Source: Chelydra serpentina (taxonomy: Eukaryota > Chordata > Testudines > Chelydridae). From it: a stretch of DNA of 64,000 bases. The notes beneath the pieces are model-generated. The model did no database searches and had not been told where the DNA came from. It saw nothing but the letters and a program-made list of their open reading frames with translations. Positions 10,699 to 23,525 of this stretch are shown one piece after another (the first letter of the stretch is position 1; the number at the start of each line of letters is the position of its first letter). Made by a program: the position numbers and the translations under genes. The stretch covers positions 21,842,001-21,906,000 of the forward strand of contig JBAIAC010000033.1 of assembly GCA_037349315.1 (NCBI GenBank), in the 5' to 3' direction.

Positions 10699-12670
10699 TG
10701 AAGGCTGCTTGCTGATTTCTTGCCACAAAACTATGGAGAAATTCAGCTGTAGAAAATGTGTGTTTTTTGTTGTTTGTTTTTTGTGTTAAAGCATAAAACT
10801 TTTGAATGTACTCCTTTTTACAAGTGCAAGCCTGTCTGATAACTAGAATTAGTGGACAGAGCCCACCAAAGCAATAAAAGGCAAGGTTGGCAGTCTAGGA
10901 GAACCAAATCCACTAGTTACCCAGAGAAAAGATACTGCCTCCTTGGTCTCTCTACTGAAATTACCAAGCATGCTGGTGCTTTGGTGATGTGGATGTCTGT
11001 TCACTCTGAAGTGGACCCATCAATGCAGTACACACAGTTCCTCATTCCTGTGGCATTGGCACACACTGAAGTTCACGTTCAAGCACACATGTTTATGCCA
11101 CTCTGGCAGCTGCTAGGAAGCAAGAAGAAAATGCTGGCACTGGTTCTGAGACACATATAGGCAACTTTCCTGTAACACGGGAAACAGGCAGGAATTCTCA
11201 AACAGATTTCCAGGCAGGATATGCAAATTAAAATTAAAAGAATATAACTGCAAGGTTGGGAACGATGGAGTGAGGTAAAGAGGGAGGATACTGATTGTGC
11301 ATGCCGCAAATATGTTGCTTCTGCAATGAATTTCAAATGGGCACCTTGATGTACTGAGCAGCTGACATTCCAACAAAGGCAGCAGAGATGGTTAAGCACT
11401 GGGTTATTGAGCACACCAGCTATACAGAGGAAGTGAGGTTTGAAAGTGGAAAGCATGCATCTCAGCTCAGGATGATGAGTGATAAATGGTGATAGATAAG
11501 TACAATAAAAATCTATTGAGGGCAGTACTGTTAGTACACTTCAAAAAGATACTCCATATCCAGCACGTCTTACTGTGTAAACTGCTGACAGAACCCAACG
11601 GCAGAGTTTTCTTGGTGGAGGAGACTGAAACCAAACTGCAGGATAATTAGAAATCTGTAGCGCTAAAGGTGTTCCAATAAATGGGAGAGTTGTGACTGTG
11701 GTTGCTATAGGGTTGGGGAAGTCAAAAAACCTGTCCTTACTTGTTAAATTAGTTAGAAATCTACCTGGCTGTGGGCCTGGCTGTTTCTTAGTGTCATGGG
11801 TTTCACATAACACAAAAGGAAAAAAGGATTGGTAGAAAACTACAAGATAATGCTGGATTGCAATTTTCTGAAACAATCTGATTATACAGCAATGCAGGAA
11901 CTTGATAGTAATGAGCCTTAATTAAACTGTAGGGCCTGATCCTGTCCATTGAAGTTAATCACAATATGCCCCAATCGTGCATGTATAAAACCTCGTTATT
12001 GCAAATAAGAGACTAACATCCTACATCTTGATTTGCAGATACAAATCAGTTTTACAGCCACAGACCACTTGGGATGTAAAAAACAGAATATGGACATCAG
12101 TAAGAAGACTGTACTAGAGGAGAGGCTTTATATTTGCCCATCATACTACATAGGAATATAAGTTACATATGGCCCCTTATCTACAGCAATTTTTGGCTCC
12201 TTCTACTTCCTATTTTCTCACAGGGGGGCCCGATTGATTGGTAACTTCCCTCTGGTGCTTTCAGGGGTGGCCAGAAGGCTCACACCCACCTCCTTGGTCC
12301 TTGTTCAGTGTGTTTGATAAGGAGGCAGCCTCAGGGATCTGCAGCATTTCTCTCTACTATCTCCCCCCTCCGCTCTCTCCACAGTGCTCACTCTTAACAG
12401 AATGGGGGATAATGCTGCTGGAGACAGCGGGCAGGAGAACACAGCAGTCATTTCCTCCTCTTGCCACGTATTGCTTCTGTATGTTGTGCACCTAGACGTG
12501 CAGAGCAAGTACCATATCTCATTTCGAATACAGAATTGATGATGATGTTAAGCTGAAAGCCTGAGTGGCATTAATGTGTATCTGCAATTAGTACTGTATT
12601 TTGACATATTCTATATGCACTCATTGTAAACATGTTTTCAAAGGCAATACAATCAAATAAATGATTACAC
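10699..12670. other. No gene seen
   Basis: Non-coding DNA. Open frames of up to 125 codons (for example 11079-11456 minus) show no domain or splice-framed exon I can defend. Confidence 0.45.
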
Positions 12671-12673
12671 TAA

Positions 12674-12949
12674 GGGCTGGTCTACACTAACCCCCCCGTC
12701 GAACTAAGATACGTAACTTCAGCTACGTTAATACTTCAACCTCAGCTACGTTATCTCAGTTCGATCTTACCTAGGGTCCACACGCAGCGCGCAGGCTCCC
12801 CCGTCGACAGCGCTTACTCCTCGCGATGAGCAGGATTATAAGCGTCGATGGGGGAGCACTTCCTGGTTCGATTTATTACGTCTAGACAAGACGCGATAAA
12901 TTGAACCCAGAAGATCGATCCGACGCCTCGGGTAAGCGTAGACTAGCCC
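12674..12949. mobile_element. Harbinger MITE, about 276 bp
   Basis: The termini are GGGCTGGTCTACACT at the left and AGCGTAGACTAGCCC at the right, preceded by TAA and followed by TTA. The terminus closely resembles that of the autonomous Harbinger at 53342-58522 (GGGTATGTCTACACTA / TAGTGTAGACCAGGCC). The body is rich in TCGA and TACG words. It is non-autonomous, and the 3-bp flanks fit PIF/Harbinger insertion, although they are TAA and TTA rather than identical. Confidence 0.7.
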
Positions 12950-12954
12950 TTAGA

Positions 12955-13130
12955 AATCATAGAATATCAGGGTTGGAAGGGACCTTAGGAGGTCATCTAG
13001 TCCAACCCCCTGCTCAAAGCAGGACCAATCCCCAATTTTTGCCCCAGATCCCTAATGGCCCCCTCAAGGATTGCACTCACAACCTTGGGTTTAGCAGGCC
13101 AATGCTCAAACCACTGAGCTATCCCTCCCC
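12955..13130 (-). mobile_element. tRNA-derived turtle SINE, subfamily A
   Basis: The tRNA-like head, read on the minus strand, ends near 13130. The tail carries GAGGTCATCTAGTCCAACC, the CR1 variant seen at 28620-28699. It sits directly beside the Harbinger MITE at 12674-12949. The copy is slightly damaged in the B-box (TGAGTGCAATCC). Confidence 0.85.
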
Positions 13131-14375
13131 ACCGACTTACTTGTTAAATATAAATATTATCATGAAACAAACTCACAAATATAGTCCAAAACCCTTTTTA
13201 TAGGGATCATAGGCAGATTTTCAGCCCTAGCTCCCCATCTTCTCTGCAACTTTCTGCATCAGAGAGGAACCCTGGGATGGCATATAGCCAGCTCTACGCT
13301 ACCTGTTCTTTCCCACATCCAGCTGTGTAGAAAGCATTCCAGGGTGGAGTTCCTGGCATTTTGCCTGATATCTGGTTGGCACAGTGGTTTCTGTGAGATC
13401 ATAGCAGATGGCATAATTTAAAGCAGCCCCCCCCATCTATAAGTAAATTTTTTTCTTACTGATTTTCTAAAGCAAAGATGTCTGATTCAAACCTTTTCAT
13501 GTTTTAAGACACACCGAAACTTATCTGCATTAATTTATACTGGTGTAAATCTGAGTGCAGATTCTGGCCCATTGTAAACACAAACGCACACACCAGTGTA
13601 TGGTTGCCATTCAAAAAGAAAAGAATGTAGTTGCTGCAGCTTTTACTGGCATTTGAGACCAGGTTGCACTTGGCCATTTTAGCAATAATGATCAAAGCCC
13701 ACGTCCTTCCCTGAAGACTAATGACTGGTTAGGAGAATAGCTTGAGGTCCGTTTACCCGAGCTGGTCCTTAAACTCCGCAAAGGCTTTTACTGAGAATTA
13801 TTATTGCTATAAATTGAAAATGGAGGGAAAGACTAGGTGGTTTCATCTGTACAGTGCATTTGTTATACAATAATATACAAGCCCTGTATATTAGCCAGAC
13901 GGTTTGAATAATTTTAAGCATCTATTCATTTATAAGTAAATAACTCTTTGTACTTTTAATACCTCTCCTCTGAACCAAAATTCTTTGCAGCCAATTAATT
14001 AAGCTGCAGCACCCCTGCAAGGTAAGTGAGGAGAGAGAGAGATAGGGATCACTTCACTCTTCAGTGAAATGCAACTGAAGTTTGGGTGGAGAGTGATATC
14101 TATTTAAGAGCTGACAGCACCCCTACACAACCTCTGAGGGCAGAGAGCAAAGACTACAGCGGGATGTAGGTAGACAGAATGTAATTGCTTGAGCAGAATT
14201 TGGCCAGGGAACTGAAGCCAATATCCCTTACTCTTGTAAAAGGTAGCAGTGGTTCTTTAGGGACAGACTGCTGAGCAATTACTCATAGAAATAGTTTCCT
14301 TGAATTTTAATGGGACTTCTGCAGGGAGTAAATGCTCACCAATGTGAGTAAGGGGTTCACAATCTGACCCTTAGC
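13131..14375. other. No gene seen
   Basis: Non-coding DNA. Nothing was recognised apart from a GAGAGA run near 14030. Confidence 0.5.
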
Positions 14376-14516
14376 TAGGGTGACTAGACGTCCCGATTTT
14401 TCATTGTTTGTCCTGCGTCCTGACTTCCGTTTTTCTTCCGTTTTTCTTTTTTTTTTTTGCTCAACAACTTCGGGCGGGAAGTCCCGATTTTTGGGTCTTC
14501 TCATCTGGTCACCCTA
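14376..14516. mobile_element. hAT MITE (TAGGGTGAC family), 141 bp
   Basis: The ends are TAGGGTGACTAG and CTGGTCACCCTA. The 8-bp flanks match at 7 of 8 positions, CCCTTAGC (14368-14375) and CCCTTATC (14517-14524). It is a relative of the element at 1939-2062 and shares the GTCCCGATTTT words near both ends. A poly-T lies inside. It does not encode a protein. Confidence 0.8.
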
Positions 14517-15073
14517 CCCTTATCACAACAGTCAACAATGTATTGGGTGACTGGGGTTCCCCAAAGTCTGTATTTTGTGATTACAAAGTACTAATTCACC
14601 CGTATGTTGGACTATAACAGGAACTGTGTCATTCTTATTAAGAATAGTACAGCTAATTAAGTTTAAAAAGTATCAAATACTATATCTTACCCTAAACTTA
14701 ATTTCACATCAAACTACAAAGCATCAGTAGTAATTAGCCTGAGGAGGGGACAGAGATTTTTTTAAAATTAGCACAATGTGGCAACCAACTGGCAGGTCAG
14801 ATTTAAATCAGAGGTGTTACCTTTAATTGTACAGAGGTTGACAATCATGTCAAGACTTGAAGCAGGCTATGTACTACATATCCCTGTGTATTTTCCCACA
14901 GATTTAATCTAATCAACAACAACAACAAAAACAACTTGTCTTTAGCATTATTATAAAAGAAAATACTTCAGGCATTCAAAATTAATCATGTGACTCAGTT
15001 TCTCTCTTTTTAAAGGCTCAACACAGCAAATAAAGTTAAATAGGCTTAATTTATGATGAAAACTTTTATGAGA

Positions 15074-15143
15074 AGGTTTGATCCAAAGCCTTCAAGAATC
15101 ACAGAAAGAATCCCATTGACTGGAATGGGTTTTGGATCAGACC
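15074..15143. repeat. Palindromic dispersed repeat (TTTGGATCAG type)
   Basis: The two arms, TTTGATCCAAAGCC and GGTTTTGGATCAGACC, form an imperfect hairpin around ATCCCATTGACTGGAATGG. The same motif recurs at 21194-21285. It looks like an old small MITE. The family name is not known to me. Confidence 0.5.
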
Positions 15144-16985
15144 CAGAGTGATATTCTACAAGGGTTTGATCGTTTTCTCATATACAAATAAACCAGATAC
15201 TCCATATGCATAACTGCATGTGGACAAGATTTAGGACAAGGGCAATTTTTGCCATTTAAAACTCGTCTCTTCTTACCCCCAACTGCATTCTCCATCCCCG
15301 TCACCATGGCCTAGATCCTTAAAAGCTATAGATTTTCTACACTGGCCTCCATTCTACATGGTGCAAATAATGGTGTAATTATTGGCACCTTCAATTTAGA
15401 CCTCTTAAATGTTTAAGCCCCTCATTTCCAGGCACAGAGATTTAGTAGCCTAAGTGAACCAAAGTCTGGGAACAAATAACTGTATATTCTAAATTTGACC
15501 CACAGTTATTTGCACCCACAATAATGGAGATCCACTGAAGGCAGTGGGAAAATTTGCTCCCAAACATCAATCTCTTTTAAACAAACTATTTTTAATATAG
15601 TGTTGAAAAAATGCAATTTACACTGAAACCTTGAAATGGTGCACTTTCCTCCAAATATTTTTAAAATTCAGGTTTGAAGTCTACATATAAAGAACTTTGG
15701 ACTGAAACCATCTTCAAAACCTCATGAAACTTTACATTCAAAACAGCTATTTTCTGAATGTACAAACAAATATCAACGTTTATTAGAAATTAATGAAGAG
15801 ATCTCAATGGAGATATAACTCAAAAACCATAAGTTTACAGATCTCTTTGCTTGTCGATTTTCTATTCACAAGCGTACATTTTCTTTTATGAAATTTTATT
15901 CCGATATAATTGAGTTTATGAAATTTCACACTTGGGACAGATTCTGACCTTATTTATGATGTAAATACAGAGTAGGTTCAACAGCATCCAATTTACACTT
16001 GTGTCCCTCATGTTCCAGAAGCATTTTTCTTTAGTCACCCTAGACTTTAACTCTCTGAAAAATCAGATTCAATGGAAATAGAAAATGTACTATGAAGGAA
16101 GTCATTCATGTTCCTGTACTAAGAATAGCAAACAAGAGTCTTGAGCTCTGAATAATTCTAACATTACCATTCCCAGATAGTAAAATAGTGCTTCTGATCT
16201 ACTTATTGTCTCCATTAACAAATTAAAACGTTGTCCCTGAAAACTGGGCAAATAGCAGTCTGCGCAAATGTGTTTATTACCATTCCCTGACCCTTGCTCC
16301 TTTCCTTTGTTTGTTTCACTCAGCTGCCGCGTCTCCTCTTAAAGTAATGACTTGATCCTGCATTCATTAATTTCAATGGAGCAGGGTAACGCCCTCACAT
16401 TGTAAGATATCTGAGGTAGGGGCAGTTTCTGTGGTTCTACCTCTACCAAATGGGGGATGAAAGAAATGATTTGTAAAATGCCTAACTCAAACACCTCTGA
16501 TTCTAGCTGAGTGCCTAGACCCCTTACTATAGTTATCTGGCCTTAAAAATCATGACCATCCCTCCACCCCCCACACTTTCTAAAGCAAGGAGAAGAACGA
16601 ACCTTCTGCTTGATAACTTTTAAAGCTTGGTCCAGCATATCTCCCAAATAAAAACATCTACCTTCCTTAAATGCAAGAGCAGCTGATCTCATTTTTGCAG
16701 GCAGGTGTGATACAGAAGGGCACAATCGGATTGTTAGGTGCCCATACAATACTTACAGGGGAAACACTCTTTGGATATTAAAAAGGGACATAGCCTGATC
16801 AACATAATTCATAAGAACAGTAATATGTGGTATTTCCAGTCACATACAGAACGGAGAAGGCACCGGAATAAGCAAAAGAGAACCCTGCTTGTACATGCCT
16901 TCCAAACCCATTTTCCTGTATGTACATGGGGAGGCAGCAGAATAACAGAGGTGGGGAAGTTAGTATGTCTGGCTTGGCTTTAGAA
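15144..16985. other. No gene seen
   Basis: AT-rich non-coding DNA. A segment near 15500 (CACAGTTATTTGCACCC) shares words with 62620 and 62880, suggesting another old dispersed repeat. Confidence 0.4.
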
Positions 16986-17074
16986 GCGAAAAAGAGTCCT
17001 GTAGCACCTTATAGACTAACAGATGTATTGGAGCATAAGCTTTCATGGGTGAATACCCACTTCTTCAGATGCAT
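16986..17074 (-). repeat. Penelope-like/hammerhead-type interspersed repeat, copy 2
   Basis: On the minus strand this keeps the hammerhead-like core better than copy 1. CTGAAGA (plus 17062-17068) is followed by helix II GTGGGT/ACCCAT around ATTC (plus 17045-17060, one G.U pair), then GAAA (plus 17041-17044), then AGC-TTAT-GCT. One extra A lies between the core and helix II. The conserved downstream part (ACATCTGTTAGTCTATAAGG) is shared with 1088-1180. The SINE at 17077 begins immediately beside it. Confidence 0.6.
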
Positions 17075-17076
17075 CA

Positions 17077-17278
17077 GGGGAGGGATAGCTCAGTGGTTTG
17101 AGCATTGGCCTGCTAAACCCAGGGTTGAGAGTTCAATCCTTGAGGCGGCCATTTAGGGATCTGGGGCAAAAAATCTGTCAGGGGACAGTATTTGTTCCTG
17201 CTAGTGAAGGCAGGGGGGCTGGACTCAATGACCTTTCAAGGTCTTTCCAGTTCTAGGGGATTGGCATATCTCCATTTA
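17077..17278 (+). mobile_element. tRNA-derived turtle SINE, subfamily B, full length
   Basis: It begins GGGGAGGGATAGCTCAGTGG, with the A-box at once and the B-box GAGTTCAATCC about 45 bp on. The body CATTTAGGGATCTGGGG follows, then a tail reading ACTCAATGACCTTTCAAGG, the same CR1-like tail type as 10501-10698. It ends in ATCTCCATTTATTT. It is about 200 bp long and inserted at the edge of the hammerhead-type repeat. Confidence 0.85.
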
Positions 17279-20200
17279 TTTCTTACATGGCTTTGAGAGA
17301 GAATGTCCACAATACTGTACATTCTCTTCTCACTATTTGGGTGTTGCTTTAATGACATTTTGTGGGATCTAAACATCATTGCTAGAAACAATTTTACTGT
17401 ACTCAGATACCACTACAATGAGCACAGTACAAGAACCTGAAGAGACAAAGATTAGATTGGATAGATACTATGATCCCAGGTAATATAACAACCAAATTCA
17501 AATGAATAGCTGGTAATCTGGATGTTGTGATTCAGACTTGAAAGCAGTAAGCATCAGAAAGACAACACACTGAATAAACATGTGGTGCCTGATTCTTCAC
17601 TGCCTTGCAGCTTGTGTTGTCACCAACATTCGTAGAGCAGATGTAAAAAGCTTCCAATTCAAACAGTAGCATTTTACTTTCTCCTTCCTCATGAGTAAGC
17701 GTAAGTGATGATTGAAGGTGGAAGGCAGAGAAGAATCAGGACCTCCGGAAATTCTTTGTTTCCATACTGAACATTCCATTGTTGATCTCCAGAATGAAAC
17801 TTGTAACAGAGATTGGGTTCACAAGAAAAAATAAATTAGGAAAGTTGCTGATTCTTAACTATTTGACCTTGCCTAAAGTAGAATTAAAATGTGGTCCTCA
17901 ATTCAGAGAGGAGGAAGATGGCAATATCTACATGGTTCTAGCTGTTAAGTTCTTTGGCATGACCGATGCCACAACGTGGCAGCAGAATACTGATAGATGG
18001 CTCCATAGTCTAAAAAGCAAATAGCCTTTTGAGGGCAAACATCAAAAGAGAAACAAACTCATACCTATGTCAACAGGCAGTTAAACACTGCTATGAGAAC
18101 TGTCTCAGGAGTGCTGAGGTCAACACCGAAAATCTGGCTCCCCATCCTTGTACATATCTTAACACCATCCCTCCAAAGAGAAGTAGCAATAAATATGTGA
18201 ATATGACTGCATGATAATGAACCCAGACTTGTCAGGCTATGAAGATCTCCAACCTCTTACCCCCGCCCCAGATGCTGCCGTAAATTCAGGAAACCCATCT
18301 GGTTAGTGGCCAAAGCTCTGAAAATTATAGGACAATCACCAAAAGATAAGAAGTGGAGACTATGGGAAAACAGAGGGATCAAGATCACGGATCCCACAGA
18401 CCAACCACCCATCTTCACCATGCCACTTAAGATCTGAATCACAGCAAACTACAACAGAACTTCACAATGGTGTTGCAATGACCTATTACACAAATAAAAA
18501 ATGAAGGTCAGCCAGATATATGAATGTAAAGAAGATATCCAAACCATGGAATATCTAGTAAACCTCTGCCCTCTAAGATCCTTCTGCAGAGAAATAGCTG
18601 TGAGTGATTCATTCTATGTCACTGGAAGCTATAGAGTGGATGGCTAACTGGAACATCAACCTTTTGTTTTGCTTTTTAAGTTGCCATATGAAAGAAGAAT
18701 ATACGGTATCTCATGAAACAAGACAGTCAGCCATGCTTTAAAGTGCAGTTCTACCTTAAAATGTAGCCACAGCTATGCCTGTGCAATTCTGTTGTATTCA
18801 GATTATATTCTCAGTAACGGCTTTAAAATATGCAAAAAGGCTATCACTAAAGACAATAGGTCGCACAGGTGTAGCTAAGGGTATAAATTGGCTGGCAGAA
18901 TCTTTGATTCATACAGATGCATGAAATGGAAAGAACCCAGTTTGGCTGTCAGAGCTCATGTTGAGTTTGTGGGTCTACTAAATATGAGGATACAAATTTT
19001 ACTTGTGAACTGAGCAAATTCGATATGGGAATAAGCGAGCACACTACATTTGGAACCTCAAAGAGTCGTATTTAGAAAAATCATTTTACATTTTTTCCTA
19101 AATAAGGATTTAGAGCCCGTTGTTGCTCTTGTTGACATCAATAGCAGTTTTACTATAGAGTTAAGTGAAGTAGGATTGGTTGCTTAGGTCCAATTTCTGC
19201 TTCCAGTTACACTGGTGCAAACATAGAATAACTCTTAACTTAAATACAAGTACCCTTAATTTTTACTGGTGTAAAAGTAGAGTTTGGCCTTTAATTTATA
19301 TTTGAATACATTCAAGCAGACTGCTTATTTGGAACTTGCTCATTCAAGGTCAGAATCTGATATCAGTTATGCCAGTGTAAATTTGGATTTATTCTGGCAC
19401 AAGTGAGAAAACAGTATTTACTTCTTAACTTGGAAAATATTCATAAAACAAGCAACGTTTTAGACATTGGAATCCAAGTGTTACAGTATACGTGCATATG
19501 TTCATCTGGTTAACATGCAAGGCATCTATTAAGACTTATGGAAGTAATGCATGCAGGAGAGAACACAGCCCAATGTGTAAAACTTATGTATGATGACATA
19601 GAAGAAAAGATGCAGCTGTTACACATAATATTGACATCTGTAAGCATTAAAAGTTTCTATCACCATATATTCATTCTACCACCGTGAGTGCACAATTACC
19701 ATCATGCTTTAAGAAAGCAGCAGAAGGAAAGTTGTTATGCTGCTGTTGTGTATTAGGTAGGAATAGAACATAAATATTTTCTTTTGCATTAAACTTTTAA
19801 TAGTCAAGGGCTATGCCTTCTTTACTATTTTAGTCCTGAGAAGTAGCTAAAGATATTGGGAAAGCAAAAAATAAAACAATTCATTTAATATAATAAAAAA
19901 AAATGTCATTTAATCTACTCTGTCAGAAGAACATGATTTGTTAAGTTTACCTTGCTGGATAGTTTCGTATTATATATGGATCCATTGATAAAAAATCATG
20001 ACACTAATTTTCTGCTCAGTAGCATAACCAGCCATTTATGGTATGCCTCACAGTGACAGGAAATGGGGCAAAAATTAAGGCTTATAGGCAAAGTTTAATG
20101 CAAGCTAGCATAGCATATTTTCTGCTATTTACAAAGCAGAAACTTAGTTTCACAACAAATTTACATGCAAACCTGTAATGCTTTCAAGAAGACGTTAAGC

Positions 20201-21193
20201 AACAAACATTATATGCTTATAGCTAAGCTTAATTAATTAGCCAAACTGTGTTAAAGGAGGGAAATTAATTCACTGTGTAGAAATTGTGTTATATATGGTT
20301 TCCACTACAACACCACAGAGTACAGTTCATTTAATGTGGCATTTACAAGTACTTTCCATGTATTTCTATATTGTCTATTGTAATATATCATCAGTGTATG
20401 CCTTGATTTAAATTGTTGCCATCATTCACTGTTGTGCACTAATATATGCAGTGTTTCAAAAGCCAAAATACCGTAGCCTTTTTGTGCTACATACCAGATT
20501 TTGTAAATATGTGGAATTGCCTCCAATGCTTACAAGTTGTGAGCAGAGGCCAAAAATGAGCCTCCCCAGACACAAAAAAAAATAATGACGATTATGATTT
20601 AGTATTTCACATTCTAGCCACAGTTTCAACATCCCGTACCCCGTGACATTAGGGAAGGATAAATCAACAAGCATGACAGCTCCCTTGTAGAGACTGGTAC
20701 GGACCTGGGATCTGCCACAGCCAACACCCACAGCTTCTGCCAGATGTCTTTGTTTTGTGGTATTAACCCCTTCAGGAAGAAGTAGCGTTCTTATGCTGAA
20801 CTCTTACTAAGCAGAGTACTTAAAAAAAAAATAAGAATAACTGTTTTGACACAAGTTAATTCAGCACAACTAAGCTAACCAAAAGAATAGGTATGGGCTA
20901 ATATTGATAATGAACAATTAAATCTGAGCCATTTACACTTTATGTAACTACATGAAATACCTGAATAAGTTTTCCTTAGACAAATGCAAAAGCTTGGGTG
21001 TTAGTGTTATATCTTTTACATCCCATGGTCTGACTTGATTACCATAACATAGTTTATGTAGTTTACTCAACTATAAGATAATAAAAAAATCAGAGTAATA
21101 TGTTAGGATTATTACATTTGGGATCCAATTCTGCATTCGTTGTGTACACAGAACTTCCATTAATTGGCCTTAAGCCAAACAGTTAGCTCTTTA
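17279..21193. other. No gene seen
   Basis: AT-rich non-coding DNA. Two segments (19190-19285 and 19345-19405) carry TTACACTGGTGCAAA and GCCAGTGTAAATTTGG words of the palindromic repeat described at 39514-39596. No exon was recognised. Confidence 0.45.
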
Positions 21194-21380
21194 GGGCCCC
21201 AATTCAATAAAGTTTTTGATCCAGTGCCCTTTGAAGTCAATGGAAGCACTCACATTGACTTCTCTGGGCTTTGGATCAGGCCCCAAAGGTTCTTAAGCAT
21301 ATGCATAACTTTAATCATGTGAATAGTCCCATTGGCTTAAAGTTATACACATGCTTAAATTCTTTGTTGAATGCTACTTA
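21194..21380. repeat. Two adjacent palindromic dispersed repeats
   Basis: The first part (21194-21285) pairs GATCCAGTGCCC with GGGCTTTGGATCAGG around a GAAGTCAATGG centre. The second (21290-21380) pairs TTAAGCATATGCATAACTTT with AAAGTTATACACATGCTTAA. The second motif recurs at 41679-41765 and 62717-62818. The strong self-complementarity suggests small MITEs or similar hairpin repeats. Confidence 0.55.
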
Positions 21381-22739
21381 ACTCTGGAATGAAATGGAGG
21401 TTTGTGTAAAGAATGAGCTTTTTTTTAAAAAAAGCATTTTCCTCCTGAAATAGTGTCTTAATGCAAAATATCCAACAAAATATAAATTCTGCATCTTAAA
21501 TTGTACAGTGGCTATTCACAAGGTAAACAGTAACCAAGAAGCCATCAACATTGTGTGTTGTTTGACTTAAAAAGGCAGAGTCAACTTTAAAAAAAAAAAT
21601 CAAACGTCCTCTGAAATTACTTCACTTAGTATTGTAGATAAATGTAACTACAGATACAGGTAACACCCACAATGACTTAAGTATCAGAGGAAAAAAAGTG
21701 GTTTCATTTAGTTTATGTTATACATTTGACAGCACTTTGTCTAGTTCATTTCACTGTCTCTCCTGCATTTCATTTGTTAGTCTCCCCAGTTTGTGCGGTT
21801 CTTTTTTACAGCAATAGGGAGAAAAATATAATTAAAAGGAAAATGTGGTACAAACAGCTATATTGAAAAGGGAACTCATGAGCAACGTACTTCATGGAAC
21901 TGCTTCTAATTCACTTCTTAGATTGACTAGATTTCAAGTTCACAGAATCCCTTGAAACGATGATAAATTATCCCATTTCAGTTTTCTGCCATTTGTGACA
22001 GAAGTTATATGGAGAGAGAGAACTCTTTCAAAACTGTTAGTGCCATGTTGCTTAAAGCCAAAATATTTACAATCATTAGTGTTGGACTGGGTCACAAAAA
22101 TTAAGTTTAATACTTACTGTAACTATTTTTAATCTCAGTAACATGCCATTGACTGTGCTAAAACACTCAATATAATTTCATCTACAAAAAGAAGAAAACT
22201 TAAGATGAGATTCATTACAATTGTTTATATCACCCCCACCCCTCCAACACGCACTAACACTGGTGGATTCAGGACTAACTTTTAACATCTGATTGGCTAT
22301 TGTACATTTTAAGTGGCACAATCTGTATTTCATTGCATGTTTTGCATCAAGTTGATATTTTGAGAGGCAGATGTATTTTAAAAAGTTGTCGCTTTACACA
22401 TCTTCCATTTCATGATAAAGGGTTAAGTAGCTATAATATTCTAAAGAGCAAACTGTTTGCGCCTTAGGGCCATCTCCTCCTTGTTCCTGATGAATTGCCT
22501 GACACTTCATGCATCATGCATTACTTTTCATTAGGAAGTAACATTTGGTTCCAGTCATGGTATAAGACCTGGCCTTGGTGATGTGAAGCAATAAGGAATG
22601 TGCCAGAAAATTAAACCCTTTTAGCGTCTGCTAAACAAGCTGTTCCTAAAGTGTGAACTTATTTATAAATGTATGTATTCATTAGTTTGTATTTTTAAAA
22701 GAATATTGACATAACAGTATTTGAAGATTAAATTCTACA
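21381..22739. other. No gene seen
   Basis: Non-coding DNA with A-runs. Nothing was recognised. Confidence 0.5.
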
Positions 22740-22920
22740 TAGAATCATAGAATATCAGGGTTGGAAGGGACCTTAGGAGGTCATCTAGTCCAACCCCCTG
22801 CTCAAAGCAGGACCAATCCCCAATTTTTGCCCCAGATCCCCAAATGGGCCCCTCAAGGATTGAACTCACAACCCTGGGTTTAGCAGGCCAATGCTCAAAC
22901 CACTGAGCTATCCCTCCCCC
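22740..22920 (-). mobile_element. tRNA-derived turtle SINE, subfamily A
   Basis: It is nearly identical in layout to 12955-13130. The tail reads AGAATCATAGAATATCAGGG on the plus strand, the CR1-type part is GAGGTCATCTAGTCCAACC, and the tRNA-like head ends at CTATCCCTCCCCC. The B-box is intact on the minus strand (GAGTTCAATCC). Confidence 0.87.
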
Positions 22921-23204
22921 CTAAGACATAAGACAAGGCGCACAGGAAAACATGAGTTATGCTAATATTATAGATATTTATGTAATCGCATTACTTTCTT
23001 TTGCAGCTATGTGCTCCAGGATGTAAATATCCGCCTATAAAGTTATTCAAAATACAAAGGGTAGATTCAGCTAGGTATGAGATTCCATTAGTTTTGTCCT
23101 GTGCAGGACAGTCATATATGCTCCTGGGACTTGAGACCCAGAGAGAGAAAAATAGGATTACAGATGTAATTTTAAAAATCCCAGACACTAGCTATCAGGG
23201 AAGA

Positions 23205-23525
23205 TCATGTGGTTAAGGCACAGGACTTGCATTTAGGAGATGTAGGTTCTGCTCCGCTCTAACAGCCTGTGTGTGGTGTTACACAAGTCACTCATAAGGG
23301 CATGGTGTTCAGAAGCACAGAACACTTAGAGCTCCCATTGGAGTTGCCAGTGCTTAGTAACTGAAAAAAACCCCAGACCCTGAACCTCGAGTGACTTATC
23401 TCCTATTTTATGGATAAGACAACTAATACTTCCCTACATCACAGGGGTGTTGCAAAGGTCAATTCACCACTGTTTATAGAGCACTCTTAGGCAGAAGGTG
23501 CTACAGATGTGCAAAATCCCTGGAT
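23205..23525 (+). repeat. MIR/CORE-SINE-like ancient repeat
   Basis: The order of words fits an old amniote MIR-type SINE: GTGGTTAAGGCACAGGACTTG, a B-box-like GTAGGTTCTGCTCC, ACACAAGTCACTCA, a TTTTATGGATAAGACAACTAATA segment and CATCACAGGGGTGTTGCAAAGG. A GAGCACTCTTAGGCAGAAGGTG tail follows. It is strongly diverged and identified by eye only. Confidence 0.5.

Noticed and set aside
11079..11456. 125-codon minus-strand frame
   Set aside because: A Cys/Leu-rich translation without recognisable motif. A shifted frame on the same strand is almost as long.
17077..17150. tRNA gene
   Set aside because: The A and B boxes belong to the SINE head. The same sequence is repeated in four copies with SINE bodies and tails, and it does not fold as a full tRNA.
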